A stretch of 64,000 bases of DNA from Prochlorococcus sp. AG-347-G22 (GTDB taxonomy: Bacteria; Cyanobacteriota; Cyanobacteriia; PCC-6307; Cyanobiaceae), in NCBI GenBank assembly GCA_003281635.1, contig QCBK01000002.1:53229-117228 (forward strand), written 5' to 3'. Numbering within the stretch: position 1 is the first letter of the stretch; each line of letters opens with the position of its first letter. The notes beneath the pieces are model-generated. The model saw nothing but the letters and a program-made list of their open reading frames with translations, did not search any database and was not told where the DNA came from. A program made the translations under genes and the position numbers. Shown here piece after piece: positions 32,125 to 42,836 of this stretch.

Positions 32125-32910
32125 CTAAATGTCTTTCGGTTGCATTGGACCATCCAGTTTTCCATTCCTAAATTGAAATACATAGGGATCTTTACTCTTT
32201 TTAAATTCATCAATCGAGCCTGCCCATCTGAATTTGCCTCCATAAAGCATTAAAACTTTATCTGAAGTTCTTTCTATAGTACTAAGAACATGGCTAACCA
32301 CAATAGATGATCCGCTAGCTTTATGATTTGTCTTATTTATTAAATCTTCAATTCTTGATGAGGCAATGGGATCAAGGCCGGCAGTTGGCTCATCAAAAAG
32401 TAATAAAGGTTTAGACTTTGTATTAAGAGTTTGATCAGTAATTAATGCCCTCGCAAAACTCACTCTTTTTTGCATGCCTCCACTTAATTCATTTGGAAGT
32501 TTATTTTCAACATTAAATAATCCCACCTCAGCTAAGCATTCTCGTACTATTTCATGAATTGACTTTTTCGATAGATTTTTATTTCTCTTGAGGAGAAAAC
32601 CTACATTTTCTTCAATAGTTAGAGATCCTAATAAAGCCGGGTTCTGGAATACTAGTCTCACATCGGGAGGATTATTTTGATCTAATCTCAAATATGTTTG
32701 CTTCTCACCAAATATTCTTAATTCTCCTTTGGTAGGTAAAATTAGTCCAGCTAATATTTTTAATATTGTTGATTTGCCAGAACCTGAGGGGCCAACAATA
32801 GCTAATTTCTCTCCAGCATTAAGTTCAAAATTTATTTGATTAAGCACATTCACTTCCCCCCAGCTTATTGAGAGGTTTTTTGTTTCAACTGCATGCTTTG
32901 ATTTTTTCAA
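32125..32910 (-). CDS. ABC transporter ATP-binding protein, Mla/TGD3-type
   Basis: 261 aa; Walker A GPSGSGKST, LSGGMQKRVSFARAL signature, LLFDEPTAGLDPI; adjacent to the MCE protein. Confidence 0.9.
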   Translation of the reverse strand: MKKSKHAVETKNLSISWGEVNVLNQINFELNAGEKLAIVGPSGSGKSTILKILAGLILPTKGELRIFGEKQTYLRLDQNNPPDVRLVFQNPALLGSLTIEENVGFLLKRNKNLSKKSIHEIVRECLAEVGLFNVENKLPNELSGGMQKRVSFARALITDQTLNTKSKPLLLFDEPTAGLDPIASSRIEDLINKTNHKASGSSIVVSHVLSTIERTSDKVLMLYGGKFRWAGSIDEFKKSKDPYVFQFRNGKLDGPMQPKDI

Positions 32911-33042
32911 AACTTATATAAAAAAACATCTCTATATTCTATTTTGCCTATTTTTAGAAATAAAAAAAGGATGTATGAATTTGATTTATAATGATTCTAT
33001 ATAGTCTTTAAATTTGGTAAAAATAATTTAAGAGGTTTTGTA

Positions 33043-34428
33043 ATGAATAAGCGTAAAAAAAGGGTAAGAAGGTACTATAAGAACTTTAAAAAGACTAATT
33101 TTGTCTTGTTAAACAAAATCTTAAGAATTTTAAGTTGGCTTTTACCAGGATTGGTAATAAAAAGATGGATGCTTACATCTGCGATAGGATTTTTGACTAC
33201 ATTATTAGGATTGGTGATTTGGACAAATTTAAGACCGCTCTATTGGCTTATTGAAATCTTTTTTGGGGTAATGACAGGTCTAACACGTATTTTGCCTGTT
33301 TCTTTAATTGGGCCATTGATTTTTGTTATTGGACTATTATTAATCGGGATTGGACAAAATAGAAGTATTAATTCTATTCAAAAAGCACTTGTTCCAGAAA
33401 AAAACACATTTTTAGTTGATGCATTAAGAGTTAAAAGTAAATTAAACAGAGGACCAAATATTGTTGCAATCGGAGGTGGTACAGGTTTATCTACCTTACT
33501 TAAAGGCTTAAAAAATTATAGTAATAATATTACAGCAATCGTAACTGTATCCGATGATGGTGGAAGTAGTGGAATTCTAAGAAAACAATTAGGTGTGCAA
33601 CCTCCAGGAGATATTAGAAATTGTTTGGCTGCCTTATCAAACGAAGAACCTACCTTAACTAGATTATTTCAGTACAGATTTTCAGTGGGAAGTGGTCTGG
33701 AAGGTCATAGTTTTGGAAATCTATTCTTGTCAGCTTTAACAACAATTACAGGCAGTTTAGAAAAAGCTGTTCAAGCCTCTAGCAAGGTTTTGGCGGTACA
33801 AGGTCAAGTTTTACCTGCAACAAATATTGATGTTATGTTATGGGCTGAATTAGAAGATGGGGAAAAAATTTTTGGTGAAAGTAAGATCAGTAAATCTAAA
33901 AAATTAATTTCGCGGATTGGGTACCTACCAGAAAATCCTTCAGCTCTTCCGAGTGCTCTTGAATCTATAAAAGAAGCTGATGTAATTGTTCTTGGCCCAG
34001 GAAGTCTATATACTTCTTTGTTGCCAAATTTGTTAGTACCAGAGATAGTGGATGCCTTATTGCAAAGTAATGCTCCTAAAATTTATGTAAGTAATTTGAT
34101 GACTCAGCCTGGAGAAACAGATGGACTTGATGTCTATCAACATATCAAAGCAATAGAAAAACAACTATCAAATTTTGGAGTTAATGCTCGAATTTTTAAC
34201 ACAATCCTATCTCAGATTGAATTTGAAAAGTCTTCATTAGTAGCTTACTACGAAAGTAGAGGGGCAGAGCCAGTCCTATGCAATAAAGAAAAATTATTAT
34301 CTGAGGGTTATTATGTGTTGCAAGCACCATTATATTCAAAAAGAATAACTCCAACTCTTAGACATGATCCAAGGAGATTAGCAAGAGCAGTAATGTTTGT
34401 TTACCGCAAATTAAAAAAAATAAATTAA
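33043..34428 (+). CDS. YvcK/CofD-like gluconeogenesis factor with N-terminal TM extension
   Basis: 461 aa; VAIGGGTGLSTLLKGLK, TVSDDGGSSGILRKQLGVQPPGDIRNCLAAL, VLGPGSLYTSLLPNLLV. Confidence 0.92.
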   Translation: MNKRKKRVRRYYKNFKKTNFVLLNKILRILSWLLPGLVIKRWMLTSAIGFLTTLLGLVIWTNLRPLYWLIEIFFGVMTGLTRILPVSLIGPLIFVIGLLLIGIGQNRSINSIQKALVPEKNTFLVDALRVKSKLNRGPNIVAIGGGTGLSTLLKGLKNYSNNITAIVTVSDDGGSSGILRKQLGVQPPGDIRNCLAALSNEEPTLTRLFQYRFSVGSGLEGHSFGNLFLSALTTITGSLEKAVQASSKVLAVQGQVLPATNIDVMLWAELEDGEKIFGESKISKSKKLISRIGYLPENPSALPSALESIKEADVIVLGPGSLYTSLLPNLLVPEIVDALLQSNAPKIYVSNLMTQPGETDGLDVYQHIKAIEKQLSNFGVNARIFNTILSQIEFEKSSLVAYYESRGAEPVLCNKEKLLSEGYYVLQAPLYSKRITPTLRHDPRRLARAVMFVYRKLKKIN

Positions 34429-34429
34429 A

Positions 34430-34960
34430 TTAATAAGCATCTTGAAGTTCATAGAAATCTGGCTGAATATAATCTTTTCTTAATGGCCAACCTCTCCAAT
34501 CTTCAGGCATTAATAATCTTTTGGGATTGGGATGATCAATAAAATTTATTCCATACATATCAAAAGTCTCTCTTTCTTGCCAATCACTACCTTTAAAAAT
34601 TTTATACAAACTAGGGATTGATAAATCAGAATCTCTTTTTAAGAAAACTTTTAATCTAACTTCCTTAATTTTTTCAATTTTTTGTAAATCATCAACAGTT
34701 ATAAAATGGTAGAAACTTACAAGATTCTTGCCTGGTCCCTCATCATATCCTCCTTGACATTGGAGGTAGTTGAAACCGTAATTTCTTAGGGCAGATACTG
34801 CTTCATATAATTTGCTAGGTTCCACAGAAATGTTTTCAATTCCTATGTGATCAGCCGATAAAGATTGATTTGGAATTCCATCTTTAGACAAAGATTGGCT
34901 TATGTACCCTTCTTTTTCTATTGAAGTATCTGAGGATGTTGCTATACCGTCTTTTTCCAT
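34430..34960 (-). CDS. ndhJ: NAD(P)H-quinone oxidoreductase subunit J
   Basis: 176 aa; [35 protein letters not shown]. Confidence 0.95.
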   Translation of the reverse strand: MEKDGIATSSDTSIEKEGYISQSLSKDGIPNQSLSADHIGIENISVEPSKLYEAVSALRNYGFNYLQCQGGYDEGPGKNLVSFYHFITVDDLQKIEKIKEVRLKVFLKRDSDLSIPSLYKIFKGSDWQERETFDMYGINFIDHPNPKRLLMPEDWRGWPLRKDYIQPDFYELQDAY

Positions 34961-35694
34961 TAATCTTCTACAGAATTAATGATTTCAGTTTTTTCGGTAT
35001 TTTCAGGTAATTCGGTTATTTTTTCTTTTTTAGAGGGGGGTATTGCGTTAGCTGAAGTTTTGTTTAGATATTCACCTGTATTTTCTGAGAAAACAAGATT
35101 CATTTCATGATCGGATGTTATGTATCTGTGGGTTTGTTCAGTTTTTGTACGCTCTAAGATTGATTCGTTACCAACTTTTTTTCTTAATTTAATTACGGCA
35201 TCAAAAATTGCTTCTGGTCTTGGTGGACATCCTGGAAGGTATAAATCAACTGGAATCAATTTATCAACACCTCTTACTGCAGTTGTAGAATCTGCGCTGA
35301 ACATTCCCCCTGTGATTGTGCAAGCACCCATCGCAATAACATATTTTGGTTCAGGCATTTGTTCATAAAGTCTCACCAAGGCTGGAGCCATCTTCATAGT
35401 TACTGTTCCTGCAACTATTAGCAAATCTGCCTGCCTTGGTGAGCTTCTAGGTACTAATCCAAATCTATCAAAATCAAATCTAGATCCTATTAAGGCAGCA
35501 AATTCTATAAAACAACAAGCTGTTCCGTACAAGAGAGGCCAAAGACTACTTAGCCTAGCCCAATTATGAAGATCGTCTAAGCTTGTCAATATAATGTTTT
35601 CGCTTAAATCTGTAGTAACTTCGGGTGCACCAAGAGGGTTACAAGTTCCATCTCTGATTTCTCTTATTGCTTTTGGGGATAATTGTGGATTCAA
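34960..35694 (-). CDS. ndhK: NAD(P)H-quinone oxidoreductase subunit K
   Basis: 244 aa; [63 protein letters not shown]. Confidence 0.96.
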   Translation of the reverse strand: MNPQLSPKAIREIRDGTCNPLGAPEVTTDLSENIILTSLDDLHNWARLSSLWPLLYGTACCFIEFAALIGSRFDFDRFGLVPRSSPRQADLLIVAGTVTMKMAPALVRLYEQMPEPKYVIAMGACTITGGMFSADSTTAVRGVDKLIPVDLYLPGCPPRPEAIFDAVIKLRKKVGNESILERTKTEQTHRYITSDHEMNLVFSENTGEYLNKTSANAIPPSKKEKITELPENTEKTEIINSVED

Positions 35695-35698
35695 TTTT

Positions 35699-36061
35699 TT
35701 AACTCCATTCTAAAGCACCTTTTCTCCATGCGTACGCCAAAGCGATAACAAGTATTGCAATGAAAATTAATGCCTCAATAAAAGCTAATAAGCCTAATCT
35801 ATTGAAGGCAACAGCCCAAGGATAAAGGAAAACTGTCTCAACATCAAATATAACGAAAACTAAGGCAAACATGTAATAACGGATATTAAATTGAATCCAG
35901 GCTCCTCCTATAGGCTCCATTCCAGACTCATATGTAAGTTTTCTTTCCCCTGTTCTGCCTTTTGGTGCAACGATAAGATTAGTAACTAGGGCTAATATTG
36001 GTACTGCAGCTGCAATGAGCAGGAAACCTAAAAAATATTCATAGCCAGTTAATAAAAACAT
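35699..36061 (-). CDS. ndhC: NAD(P)H-quinone oxidoreductase subunit 3
   Basis: 120 aa; [41 protein letters not shown]. Confidence 0.96.
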   Translation of the reverse strand: MFLLTGYEYFLGFLLIAAAVPILALVTNLIVAPKGRTGERKLTYESGMEPIGGAWIQFNIRYYMFALVFVIFDVETVFLYPWAVAFNRLGLLAFIEALIFIAILVIALAYAWRKGALEWS

Positions 36062-36137
36062 CTTAAAATTTAATTTTGAATAAAAGTCGCTTAATTAAGC
36101 AAAATCTTTTAAAGTTCTTAAAGAACAATAATAAACC

Positions 36138-36566
36138 GTGAGTGAAAACATTCAACCAGCCTCTGAGGAAAACAAAATAGTTGAAGACTCTGAGAAAGAA
36201 AACCTTTCTGAAAACTCCACTGGAGTAAATGTTGAACAACCTATACTTAATTTAGAACAAAATAGATTCGAATGTAGAAGTTGTGGATACATTTATGATC
36301 CTTCTGAAGGAAATAAAAAATTAAACATACCTAAAAATACTCCTTTTTCACAATTGGATGGGAATACTTTCGCTTGCCCTGTTTGTCGAGCCGGTAAAAA
36401 TTTTTATAAAGACATAGGTCCTAAATCTAAACCTAGTGGTTTTGAAGAGAATTTAGTTTATGGATTTGGATTTAATAGTTTACCTCCTGGACAAAAAAAT
36501 ATATTGATTTTTGGAGGTTTGGCTTTTGCTGCTGCTATGTTCCTTTCTTTGTACTCTTTGCATTAA
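36138..36566 (+). CDS. rub: Rubredoxin with C-terminal TM anchor
   Basis: 142 aa; FECRSCGYIYDPSEG...TFACPVCRAGKNFY, C-terminal hydrophobic helix. Confidence 0.93.
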   Translation: MSENIQPASEENKIVEDSEKENLSENSTGVNVEQPILNLEQNRFECRSCGYIYDPSEGNKKLNIPKNTPFSQLDGNTFACPVCRAGKNFYKDIGPKSKPSGFEENLVYGFGFNSLPPGQKNILIFGGLAFAAAMFLSLYSLH

Positions 36567-36575
36567 TATATATAA

Positions 36576-37592
36576 ATGAAAAAAATTATTACTAGTATTC
36601 CCAATCTTTTTTTATCAGTTCTCCTTTGTTTTGTATTGAGCAGTTGTTCATCTACAGGAGTAAAGATGGCTGATAGCAGCCCTTGGAAAACAATTCAGTT
36701 TGAAGATCAGGCTAATGCTCTAGATGTTGATTTTATAGATGATAAAAATGGATTTTTAGTAGGTTCCAATAGACTTATTATGGAATCTAATGATGGAGGA
36801 GAAACTTGGGAAAAAAGAAATTTAGATTTACCAAGTGAAGAGAACTTTCGTCTCCTAGATATTGATTTTAAAGGGGAAGAGGGATGGTTAATAGGTCAGC
36901 CCTCATTAGTTATGCATACACTGGATGCAGGAAAGAATTGGACACGTTTATCTCTTGGTAATAAATTACCAGGCCAACCATTTTTAATAACAACTGTAGA
37001 TGCTGGTGTTGCAGAATTGGCTACCACTGCAGGTGCTATTTATCAAACATCAGATAGTGGTGAATCATGGAATGCAAAAGTAGTAGATGCATCTGGTTCT
37101 GGAGGTGTAAGAGATTTAAGAAGAACTGGTGAAGGAAATTATGTGAGTGTAAGTAGTCTAGGTAATTTCTTTTCTACTTTGGAAAATGATAGTGATGCGT
37201 GGATAGCTCATCAAAGAGCCAGTAGCAAAAGAGTTCAAAGTATTGGTTTTAATCCAAAAGGAAATTTATGGATGCTTTCTAGAGGAGCAGAAATTAGATT
37301 TAATGATGATACTAATGACCTAGAAAATTGGTCAAAGCCTATCATTCCAATTCTTAATGGATACAATTATCTAGACATGGGATGGGATCCAAATGGTGAT
37401 ATATGGGCTGGCGGAGGTAATGGAACTTTAATAGTAAGTAAAGATCAAGGTAAAACTTGGAATAAAGATCCTATTGCTTCTGAATTGCCAACAAACTACA
37501 TTAAAATAGTTTTTCTCGATAAGGAGGCTTTAGACAATAAAAAAGGATTTGTACTTGGCGAGCGTGGTTATATCCTTAAATGGAATAGCTAG
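36576..37592 (+). CDS. ycf48: Photosystem II assembly factor Ycf48/Hcf136
   Basis: 338 aa; lipobox-like VLSSCSS, repeated BNR-like D.G.TW motifs; located before psbEFLJ. Confidence 0.93.
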   Translation: MKKIITSIPNLFLSVLLCFVLSSCSSTGVKMADSSPWKTIQFEDQANALDVDFIDDKNGFLVGSNRLIMESNDGGETWEKRNLDLPSEENFRLLDIDFKGEEGWLIGQPSLVMHTLDAGKNWTRLSLGNKLPGQPFLITTVDAGVAELATTAGAIYQTSDSGESWNAKVVDASGSGGVRDLRRTGEGNYVSVSSLGNFFSTLENDSDAWIAHQRASSKRVQSIGFNPKGNLWMLSRGAEIRFNDDTNDLENWSKPIIPILNGYNYLDMGWDPNGDIWAGGGNGTLIVSKDQGKTWNKDPIASELPTNYIKIVFLDKEALDNKKGFVLGERGYILKWNS

Positions 37593-37722
37593 CTTTGAAT
37601 TACTTTAGTTAAAAGTAAAAAAAAAATAAATTTTTGAAAGATTTAGCAACTGTCTGTAACCAACCTGTTAATTTCTTCGCGAACTTATGATTTTACACTG
37701 TAAGATCATAGGGTAAACATTT

Positions 37723-37977
37723 GTGATTATGGCCGCAGGTTCAACGGGTGAACGCCCATTCTTTGAAATAATCACCAGTATTAGATACTGGATTATTCAT
37801 GCAGTAACATTACCAGCTATCTTTATAGCAGGCTTCTTATTTGTATATACAGGCTTAGCCTACGATGCTTTCGGAACTCCTCGTCCAGATAGTTATTTCC
37901 AATCATCTGAATCTAAAGCACCTGTCGTAACGCAAAGATATGAAGCTAAATCTCAACTTGATTTAAGAACAAAATAA
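37723..37977 (+). CDS. psbE: Cytochrome b559 alpha subunit
   Basis: [51 protein letters not shown] (start more likely a few codons in). Confidence 0.97.
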
Positions 37978-37979
37978 CA

Positions 37980-38126
37980 ATGACTAATTCTCAAGCTCCA
38001 ATGCAGGCTGCGGAAGTCCGCGTTTATCCTATATTTACTGTCCGTTGGCTAGCAGTTCACGCTCTAGCTATTCCATCAGTATTCTTTTTAGGTTCAATTG
38101 CTGCTATGCAATTCGTAGCCCGATAA
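37980..38126 (+). CDS. psbF: Cytochrome b559 beta subunit (48 aa)
   Basis: Translation [48 protein letters not shown]. Confidence 0.97.
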
Positions 38127-38137
38127 ATTTAACTATC

Positions 38138-38257
38138 ATGCAAGTAAACGAAAATCCTAACAAAGTTCCAGTTGAACTTAATCGTACAAGCCTTTATTTA
38201 GGCTTATTATCAGTCTTTGTATTGGGAATTTTATTTTCCAGTTACTTTTTCAATTAA
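38138..38257 (+). CDS. psbL: Photosystem II protein PsbL (39 aa)
   Basis: Translation [39 protein letters not shown]. Confidence 0.97.
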
Positions 38258-38266
38258 ATTAAAATC

Positions 38267-38464
38267 ATGAGTAAATTAAAAGGACCCGATGGAAGAATTC
38301 CAGATAGACTTCCCGACGGTAGACCAGCAGTTGCATGGGAAAGAAGATGGACTGAAGGAACCCTTCCTCTATGGCTTGTTGCTACAGCAGGTGGCATTGC
38401 AGTTATCTTCGTTTTAGGAATATTCTTCTATGGTTCATACCAAGGCGTTGGAGCTGGAGGCTAA
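38267..38464 (+). CDS. psbJ: Photosystem II protein PsbJ
   Basis: [65 protein letters not shown]. Confidence 0.97.
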   Translation: MSKLKGPDGRIPDRLPDGRPAVAWERRWTEGTLPLWLVATAGGIAVIFVLGIFFYGSYQGVGAGG

Positions 38465-38507
38465 CAAGACCTTACCTTGATCTGATAATCACTAATATCA
38501 ATTAAGC

Positions 38508-39401
38508 CTAATAAGAATCAGTAAATATCCTTAGTTTCTCTTTTGTGAAACTTGGGATATTTTCTTTTTGGGTTATCAATCCATCTTTTAATGAAAAATG
38601 AGACTTGCTTTTTGGTCTTTCTTTTTCAATTAATTTAGCTACTTCAAATATTATTTTATTAGCCACTTCAGTATTTGATCTAAGATTATCCAAAACCATC
38701 TCTACAGAAACTTCTTGATGAGTTTGATGCCAGCAATCATAATCAGTAACCATAGATAAGGAGGAGTAAGCTATTTCAGCTTCTTTAGCTAATCTTGCTT
38801 CTGTGTGGTTCGTCATCCCAATTATTGAACATCCCCAACTCCTATATAAATTAGATTCTGCTCTAGTTGAGAAAGCGGGACCTTCCATTGCTAAATAGGT
38901 ACCCCCTCTATGCAATTGTCTGCCCCCAGGAATATTTTTTTCTCCAATTTCACTTACTATACGTGATAAATTTGTGCAGAAGGGATCTCCCATAGTTACG
39001 TGAGCAACAGCTCCCTCGTTAAAGAAGGTTGCAGGTCTATTTTTTGTCCGGTCTATAAATTGATCTGGAACCACTATATCAAGTGGTCTTATCTGTTCTT
39101 GTAATGAACCAACTGCTGATGGAGCAATAATCCATCTTACTCCTATTGATCTTAGAGCCCAAATATTAGCTTTGTAAGGGATTTCAGAAGGATTTAAACT
39201 ATGTGTTCTGCCATGTCTAGGAATAAATGCTATCTCTAGGTTCCCAAGATTATATACTTTTATTGAATCAGAAGGTTTACCATAGGGGGTATTGATTTCT
39301 AGTTCTTTTAAATACTCTATTTGATCCATTGAATAAAATCCACTTCCACCAATCACTCCTAATCTTGATTTCTCAATTGGTAATAAATGTTCTTTATTCA
39401 T
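38508..39401 (-). CDS. mtnP: S-methyl-5'-thioadenosine phosphorylase
   Basis: 297 aa; LGVIGGSGFYSMD, FIPRHGRTHSLNPSEIPYKANIWALRSIGVRWIIAPSAVGSLQ, AMEGPAFSTRAESNLYR, GMTNHTEARLAKEAEIAYS. Confidence 0.96.
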   Translation of the reverse strand: MNKEHLLPIEKSRLGVIGGSGFYSMDQIEYLKELEINTPYGKPSDSIKVYNLGNLEIAFIPRHGRTHSLNPSEIPYKANIWALRSIGVRWIIAPSAVGSLQEQIRPLDIVVPDQFIDRTKNRPATFFNEGAVAHVTMGDPFCTNLSRIVSEIGEKNIPGGRQLHRGGTYLAMEGPAFSTRAESNLYRSWGCSIIGMTNHTEARLAKEAEIAYSSLSMVTDYDCWHQTHQEVSVEMVLDNLRSNTEVANKIIFEVAKLIEKERPKSKSHFSLKDGLITQKENIPSFTKEKLRIFTDSY

Positions 39402-39411
39402 AGTGATGTAA

Positions 39412-41583
39412 ATGACTTTTAATCATCTGGTACTAATTGGAGGAGGACACTCAAATGTTTCTTTATTGAAGAAATGGTTAATGTTTCCGAAATTAATGCC
39501 AGAAATTCCTGTTTCAATTATATCTAGAGATTCTCATTTGGTTTATTCGGCTATGTTCCCATCGGTGATTTCAAAATCAATCACTTTAGATGAGAGTTTA
39601 ATTGATATAAAATCTTTAGCAAAAAATGCAAAAGTATCTTTTATAGAAGAAGAAGTAAAGGATATTGATTTCAATTTAAAGAAAATTGTTTTAAGGAATA
39701 GACCTTCAGTTAATTATTCGAAGTTGGTGCTTAATTATGGAAGTGAAACAATAATTCCAAAAGAATTTGAATCACTTGTGAAAAATGGAAATGCTTTTTT
39801 AATTAAACCTTTTTTAAGGGCTTATGACTCAATACTAAAAGAGGATATTTTTGATTCAGTTAATGAACTTCCATTTGTAATTGTTGGGAGTGGTCTTGCT
39901 GCAATTGAAGTATCATATGCTTTGAGAAAAAGATGGGGAGATAGACCTTTAAAACTATTATGTGATTCAAGAAAAATTAATAATACAATTCTAAAAAGTT
40001 TACAGAATTCTAATATTGATTTAGTTGAAAAACTTAATTTTGATTATGGCAAGATTCTTTTATGTACTGGAAATACATCTCCGTTATGGGCACAAAAAAA
40101 ATTATTAGATTCGGATTCTTATGGCAGAATAATTACTGATCAGAATTTGCAGATAAAAAGTTTCTCTGGAATCTTTGCTGTCGGAGATTGTGCAGTTGTA
40201 GGCTCAGCAAAAAGACCAGCATCGGGAGTTTTTGCAGTAAAAGTTGTAAATACATTAGTACAAAATCTAAAAAAAGATATAGAAGGGAGATCATTAAAAA
40301 AGTGGTTTCCTCAAAAGATCGGATTGCAAATAGTGAATATATTTCCAAGCCATCATCCAAAGGCTTTTGCTATTTATCGCAATTTTGTTTTCGGCCCTTC
40401 TTTTATTTTTTGGATTTTAAAGTATAAAATTGATCTCAACTTTATTAAAAAGTTCAGATCAAAAAGGCTAATTATGAAAAGTAGCGAAAAAAATATTTCA
40501 TTGAGTGATTGCAGAGGATGTGCAGCTAAAATTCCTCAGTTTGTTTTGAATAAATCATTAATAAATTCTAATTTAAATTCTTTTGCCTCATCACCTGAAG
40601 ATTCTGTTGAGATATATCAAAATGGTCAAGATATTATCTTGCAAAGTGTAGATGGATTTCCTGCTTTGGTAAGTGATCCTTGGCTGAATGCAAAAATTAC
40701 TACTTTGCATGCTTGCTCAGATTTGTGGGCATGCGGAGCAAAACTTTCATCTGCGCAGGCTCTAATTTCATTACCAAAAGTTGAAAGGGAATTTCAGAGT
40801 TACCTCTTTTCTCAATCACTTCAAGGTATTAAATCAACAGTTGAGGATCATGGAGGTGAATTACTTGGAGGCCATACTTTCGAGGCAAGAAGTTTAGTAA
40901 ATAAACCTTATTCATTAGGAATAGATATTTCTTTAACAGTTCAAGGCGTTTTAAAAAATGGAGCAAAACCATGGCTTAAATCTGGAATGAATATTGGAGA
41001 TATTCTCATGATGTCTAGACCTCTGGGCGTTGGGATTTACTTTGCCAGTCAAATGCAAAATATTAATATGCTAGGTAGTTCTTCTGAAGTAATTAATAAT
41101 TTAGTAAAGAGTCAGCAATATTTGATTGATGAAATTAATCTTTTTCAAAATCAATTTAAAGAATCATTAGTCAATGCTGCGACTGACATAACTGGATATG
41201 GATTTATTGGACATCTTAAAGAAATGGTTGAATCATCTAATTTATATAGGCAAAGCAATAATCTTGAGCCACTAAAAGTTTTATTAGATTTATTTGCATT
41301 TAAAGCTTATCCTGGCGTATATGATTTAATAAGAAAAGATATTAAAAGTACTTTCTTTGAATCTAATAAAGAAATTTTTGACAAAATTTATAAAGTAGAT
41401 AAGCAAAAAAGAATAGTTAATTTTTTAAACGAAAATTCATTAGATCAAGAGACTTTTTACGAGAGAATATCATTACTATTAGATCCTCAAACATGTGGCC
41501 CCTTGTTGATTAGTTGCAATCGTAAATATGAAAATGTTCTCAAGGATAAATGGTACAAGGTTGGAGAGGTTATAAAAATGTAA
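39412..41583 (+). CDS. selD: FAD/NAD(P)-dependent oxidoreductase - selenide, water dikinase fusion
   Basis: 723 aa; N-terminal GGGHSNVSLLKKW, FAVGDCAVV (NDH-2-like); C-terminal LSDCRGCAAKIPQ, LHACSDLWACGAK, AATDITGYGFIGHLKEM, LLLDPQTCGPLLIS (SelD). Confidence 0.93.
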   Translation: MTFNHLVLIGGGHSNVSLLKKWLMFPKLMPEIPVSIISRDSHLVYSAMFPSVISKSITLDESLIDIKSLAKNAKVSFIEEEVKDIDFNLKKIVLRNRPSVNYSKLVLNYGSETIIPKEFESLVKNGNAFLIKPFLRAYDSILKEDIFDSVNELPFVIVGSGLAAIEVSYALRKRWGDRPLKLLCDSRKINNTILKSLQNSNIDLVEKLNFDYGKILLCTGNTSPLWAQKKLLDSDSYGRIITDQNLQIKSFSGIFAVGDCAVVGSAKRPASGVFAVKVVNTLVQNLKKDIEGRSLKKWFPQKIGLQIVNIFPSHHPKAFAIYRNFVFGPSFIFWILKYKIDLNFIKKFRSKRLIMKSSEKNISLSDCRGCAAKIPQFVLNKSLINSNLNSFASSPEDSVEIYQNGQDIILQSVDGFPALVSDPWLNAKITTLHACSDLWACGAKLSSAQALISLPKVEREFQSYLFSQSLQGIKSTVEDHGGELLGGHTFEARSLVNKPYSLGIDISLTVQGVLKNGAKPWLKSGMNIGDILMMSRPLGVGIYFASQMQNINMLGSSSEVINNLVKSQQYLIDEINLFQNQFKESLVNAATDITGYGFIGHLKEMVESSNLYRQSNNLEPLKVLLDLFAFKAYPGVYDLIRKDIKSTFFESNKEIFDKIYKVDKQKRIVNFLNENSLDQETFYERISLLLDPQTCGPLLISCNRKYENVLKDKWYKVGEVIKM

Positions 41584-42831
41584 TTAATTTCTATTTAATT
41601 TGTCAATTTCCAAATATCTTAATCTTTTGATTTCCTTTCCCATCTCCTTTCCTGGGTCCCATCCTTCTTTTTTTAATGATTCTCCATCTTTTTTTGATTT
41701 TATAAATTTGTAAATAAATAACCACTTAAACAATTTTCGCCAGTATGGTCCTCCATCACAAATTAATAATTTGACTGTCTCATCACTAAGGTTATTGGCC
41801 TCAATAAATTCTGTCCAACTTGATGGAGAAAAATGATTGAAATTTTTTTGGTTTGTATTTAATATCTTTTTGATATTTAAATAATCTTCTAATATTTTTA
41901 TCTCATTATTGTTTACCAAAAATCTTTGGCATGCTTTTTCTAAATCTTTTGAATCTTTTAATAAGTAAAGCATATGATTTCCCTTTAACTTCTTAATCCA
42001 ATTTAGTCCTCTTAAAAACCTTTTATCGACTTTTATATTTTCATTTAAAATTGAGATAATTTCCCATTTATTAATTATCGAAATTACATTATTCAAATTA
42101 TCGTGTTTGCATATTTCAGCTAGTTCCATCCTTATTCGGATGCCTACTGCAGGAGGGTTAATCATTTTCTGATGCGTTTCTGAACTTTTCCATGGCCATT
42201 TTCTAACAGTTTCTTGAGATTGTTTGAGGGAATTATTTGAAATATTGAAATCTAACCTTGAAGCATATTTTGCACATCTAATTAATCTACTTGGATCATC
42301 TGAAATACTATTACTGTGAAGTAAGTTCAATCTTTTACTTTTTATATCAGAAATTCCTCCATAAAGATCATAGATTTTCCTTGTCGAGACCTCGAAAGCT
42401 ATTGAATTTATAGTAAAATCTCTTCTTTTAAGATCCTCCTCAATAGTACTTTTATTCACTGTGGGATTTAAGCCTGGAGCAGAATAAATTTCTTTTCTTG
42501 CAGAAGCAATATCAATTTTATAGTCATTAATATTTATTTCTACAGTGTTGTATAAATTAAATTCCTTGATTAAACATAAATCTACATTTACAATATTTTT
42601 TTTTATAAATTTTGCGAGAGAAATAGAGGATCCTTCAATAACAAGATCAATATCTATAGGTTTAGAAAACGATTTTTTGTGGAATTTACTAATTAATAAA
42701 TCTCTTAAATAACCGCCAACAAAAGCTACTTTAGTATTTTTATTAGATTCTATGTATTTAGCAATTAGGTTATATAGATTAAATGGAGTTTTGATTAATT
42801 CCCCTTGGATGTAATCAGAGATATCGTTCAT
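41584..42831 (-). CDS. cca: tRNA nucleotidyltransferase / poly(A) polymerase family
   Basis: 415 aa; VAFVGGYLRDLLIS, PIDIDLVIEG, RRDFTINSIAFEV, DPSRLIRCAKYASRLDF. Confidence 0.9.
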   Translation of the reverse strand: MNDISDYIQGELIKTPFNLYNLIAKYIESNKNTKVAFVGGYLRDLLISKFHKKSFSKPIDIDLVIEGSSISLAKFIKKNIVNVDLCLIKEFNLYNTVEININDYKIDIASARKEIYSAPGLNPTVNKSTIEEDLKRRDFTINSIAFEVSTRKIYDLYGGISDIKSKRLNLLHSNSISDDPSRLIRCAKYASRLDFNISNNSLKQSQETVRKWPWKSSETHQKMINPPAVGIRIRMELAEICKHDNLNNVISIINKWEIISILNENIKVDKRFLRGLNWIKKLKGNHMLYLLKDSKDLEKACQRFLVNNNEIKILEDYLNIKKILNTNQKNFNHFSPSSWTEFIEANNLSDETVKLLICDGGPYWRKLFKWLFIYKFIKSKKDGESLKKEGWDPGKEMGKEIKRLRYLEIDKLNRN

Positions 42832-42836
42832 GAGTT

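Noticed and set aside
40497-40540. Selenocysteine (in-frame TGA) in SelD
   Set aside because: The catalytic position reads TGC/TGT (DCRGCAAK); no in-frame TGA is present.
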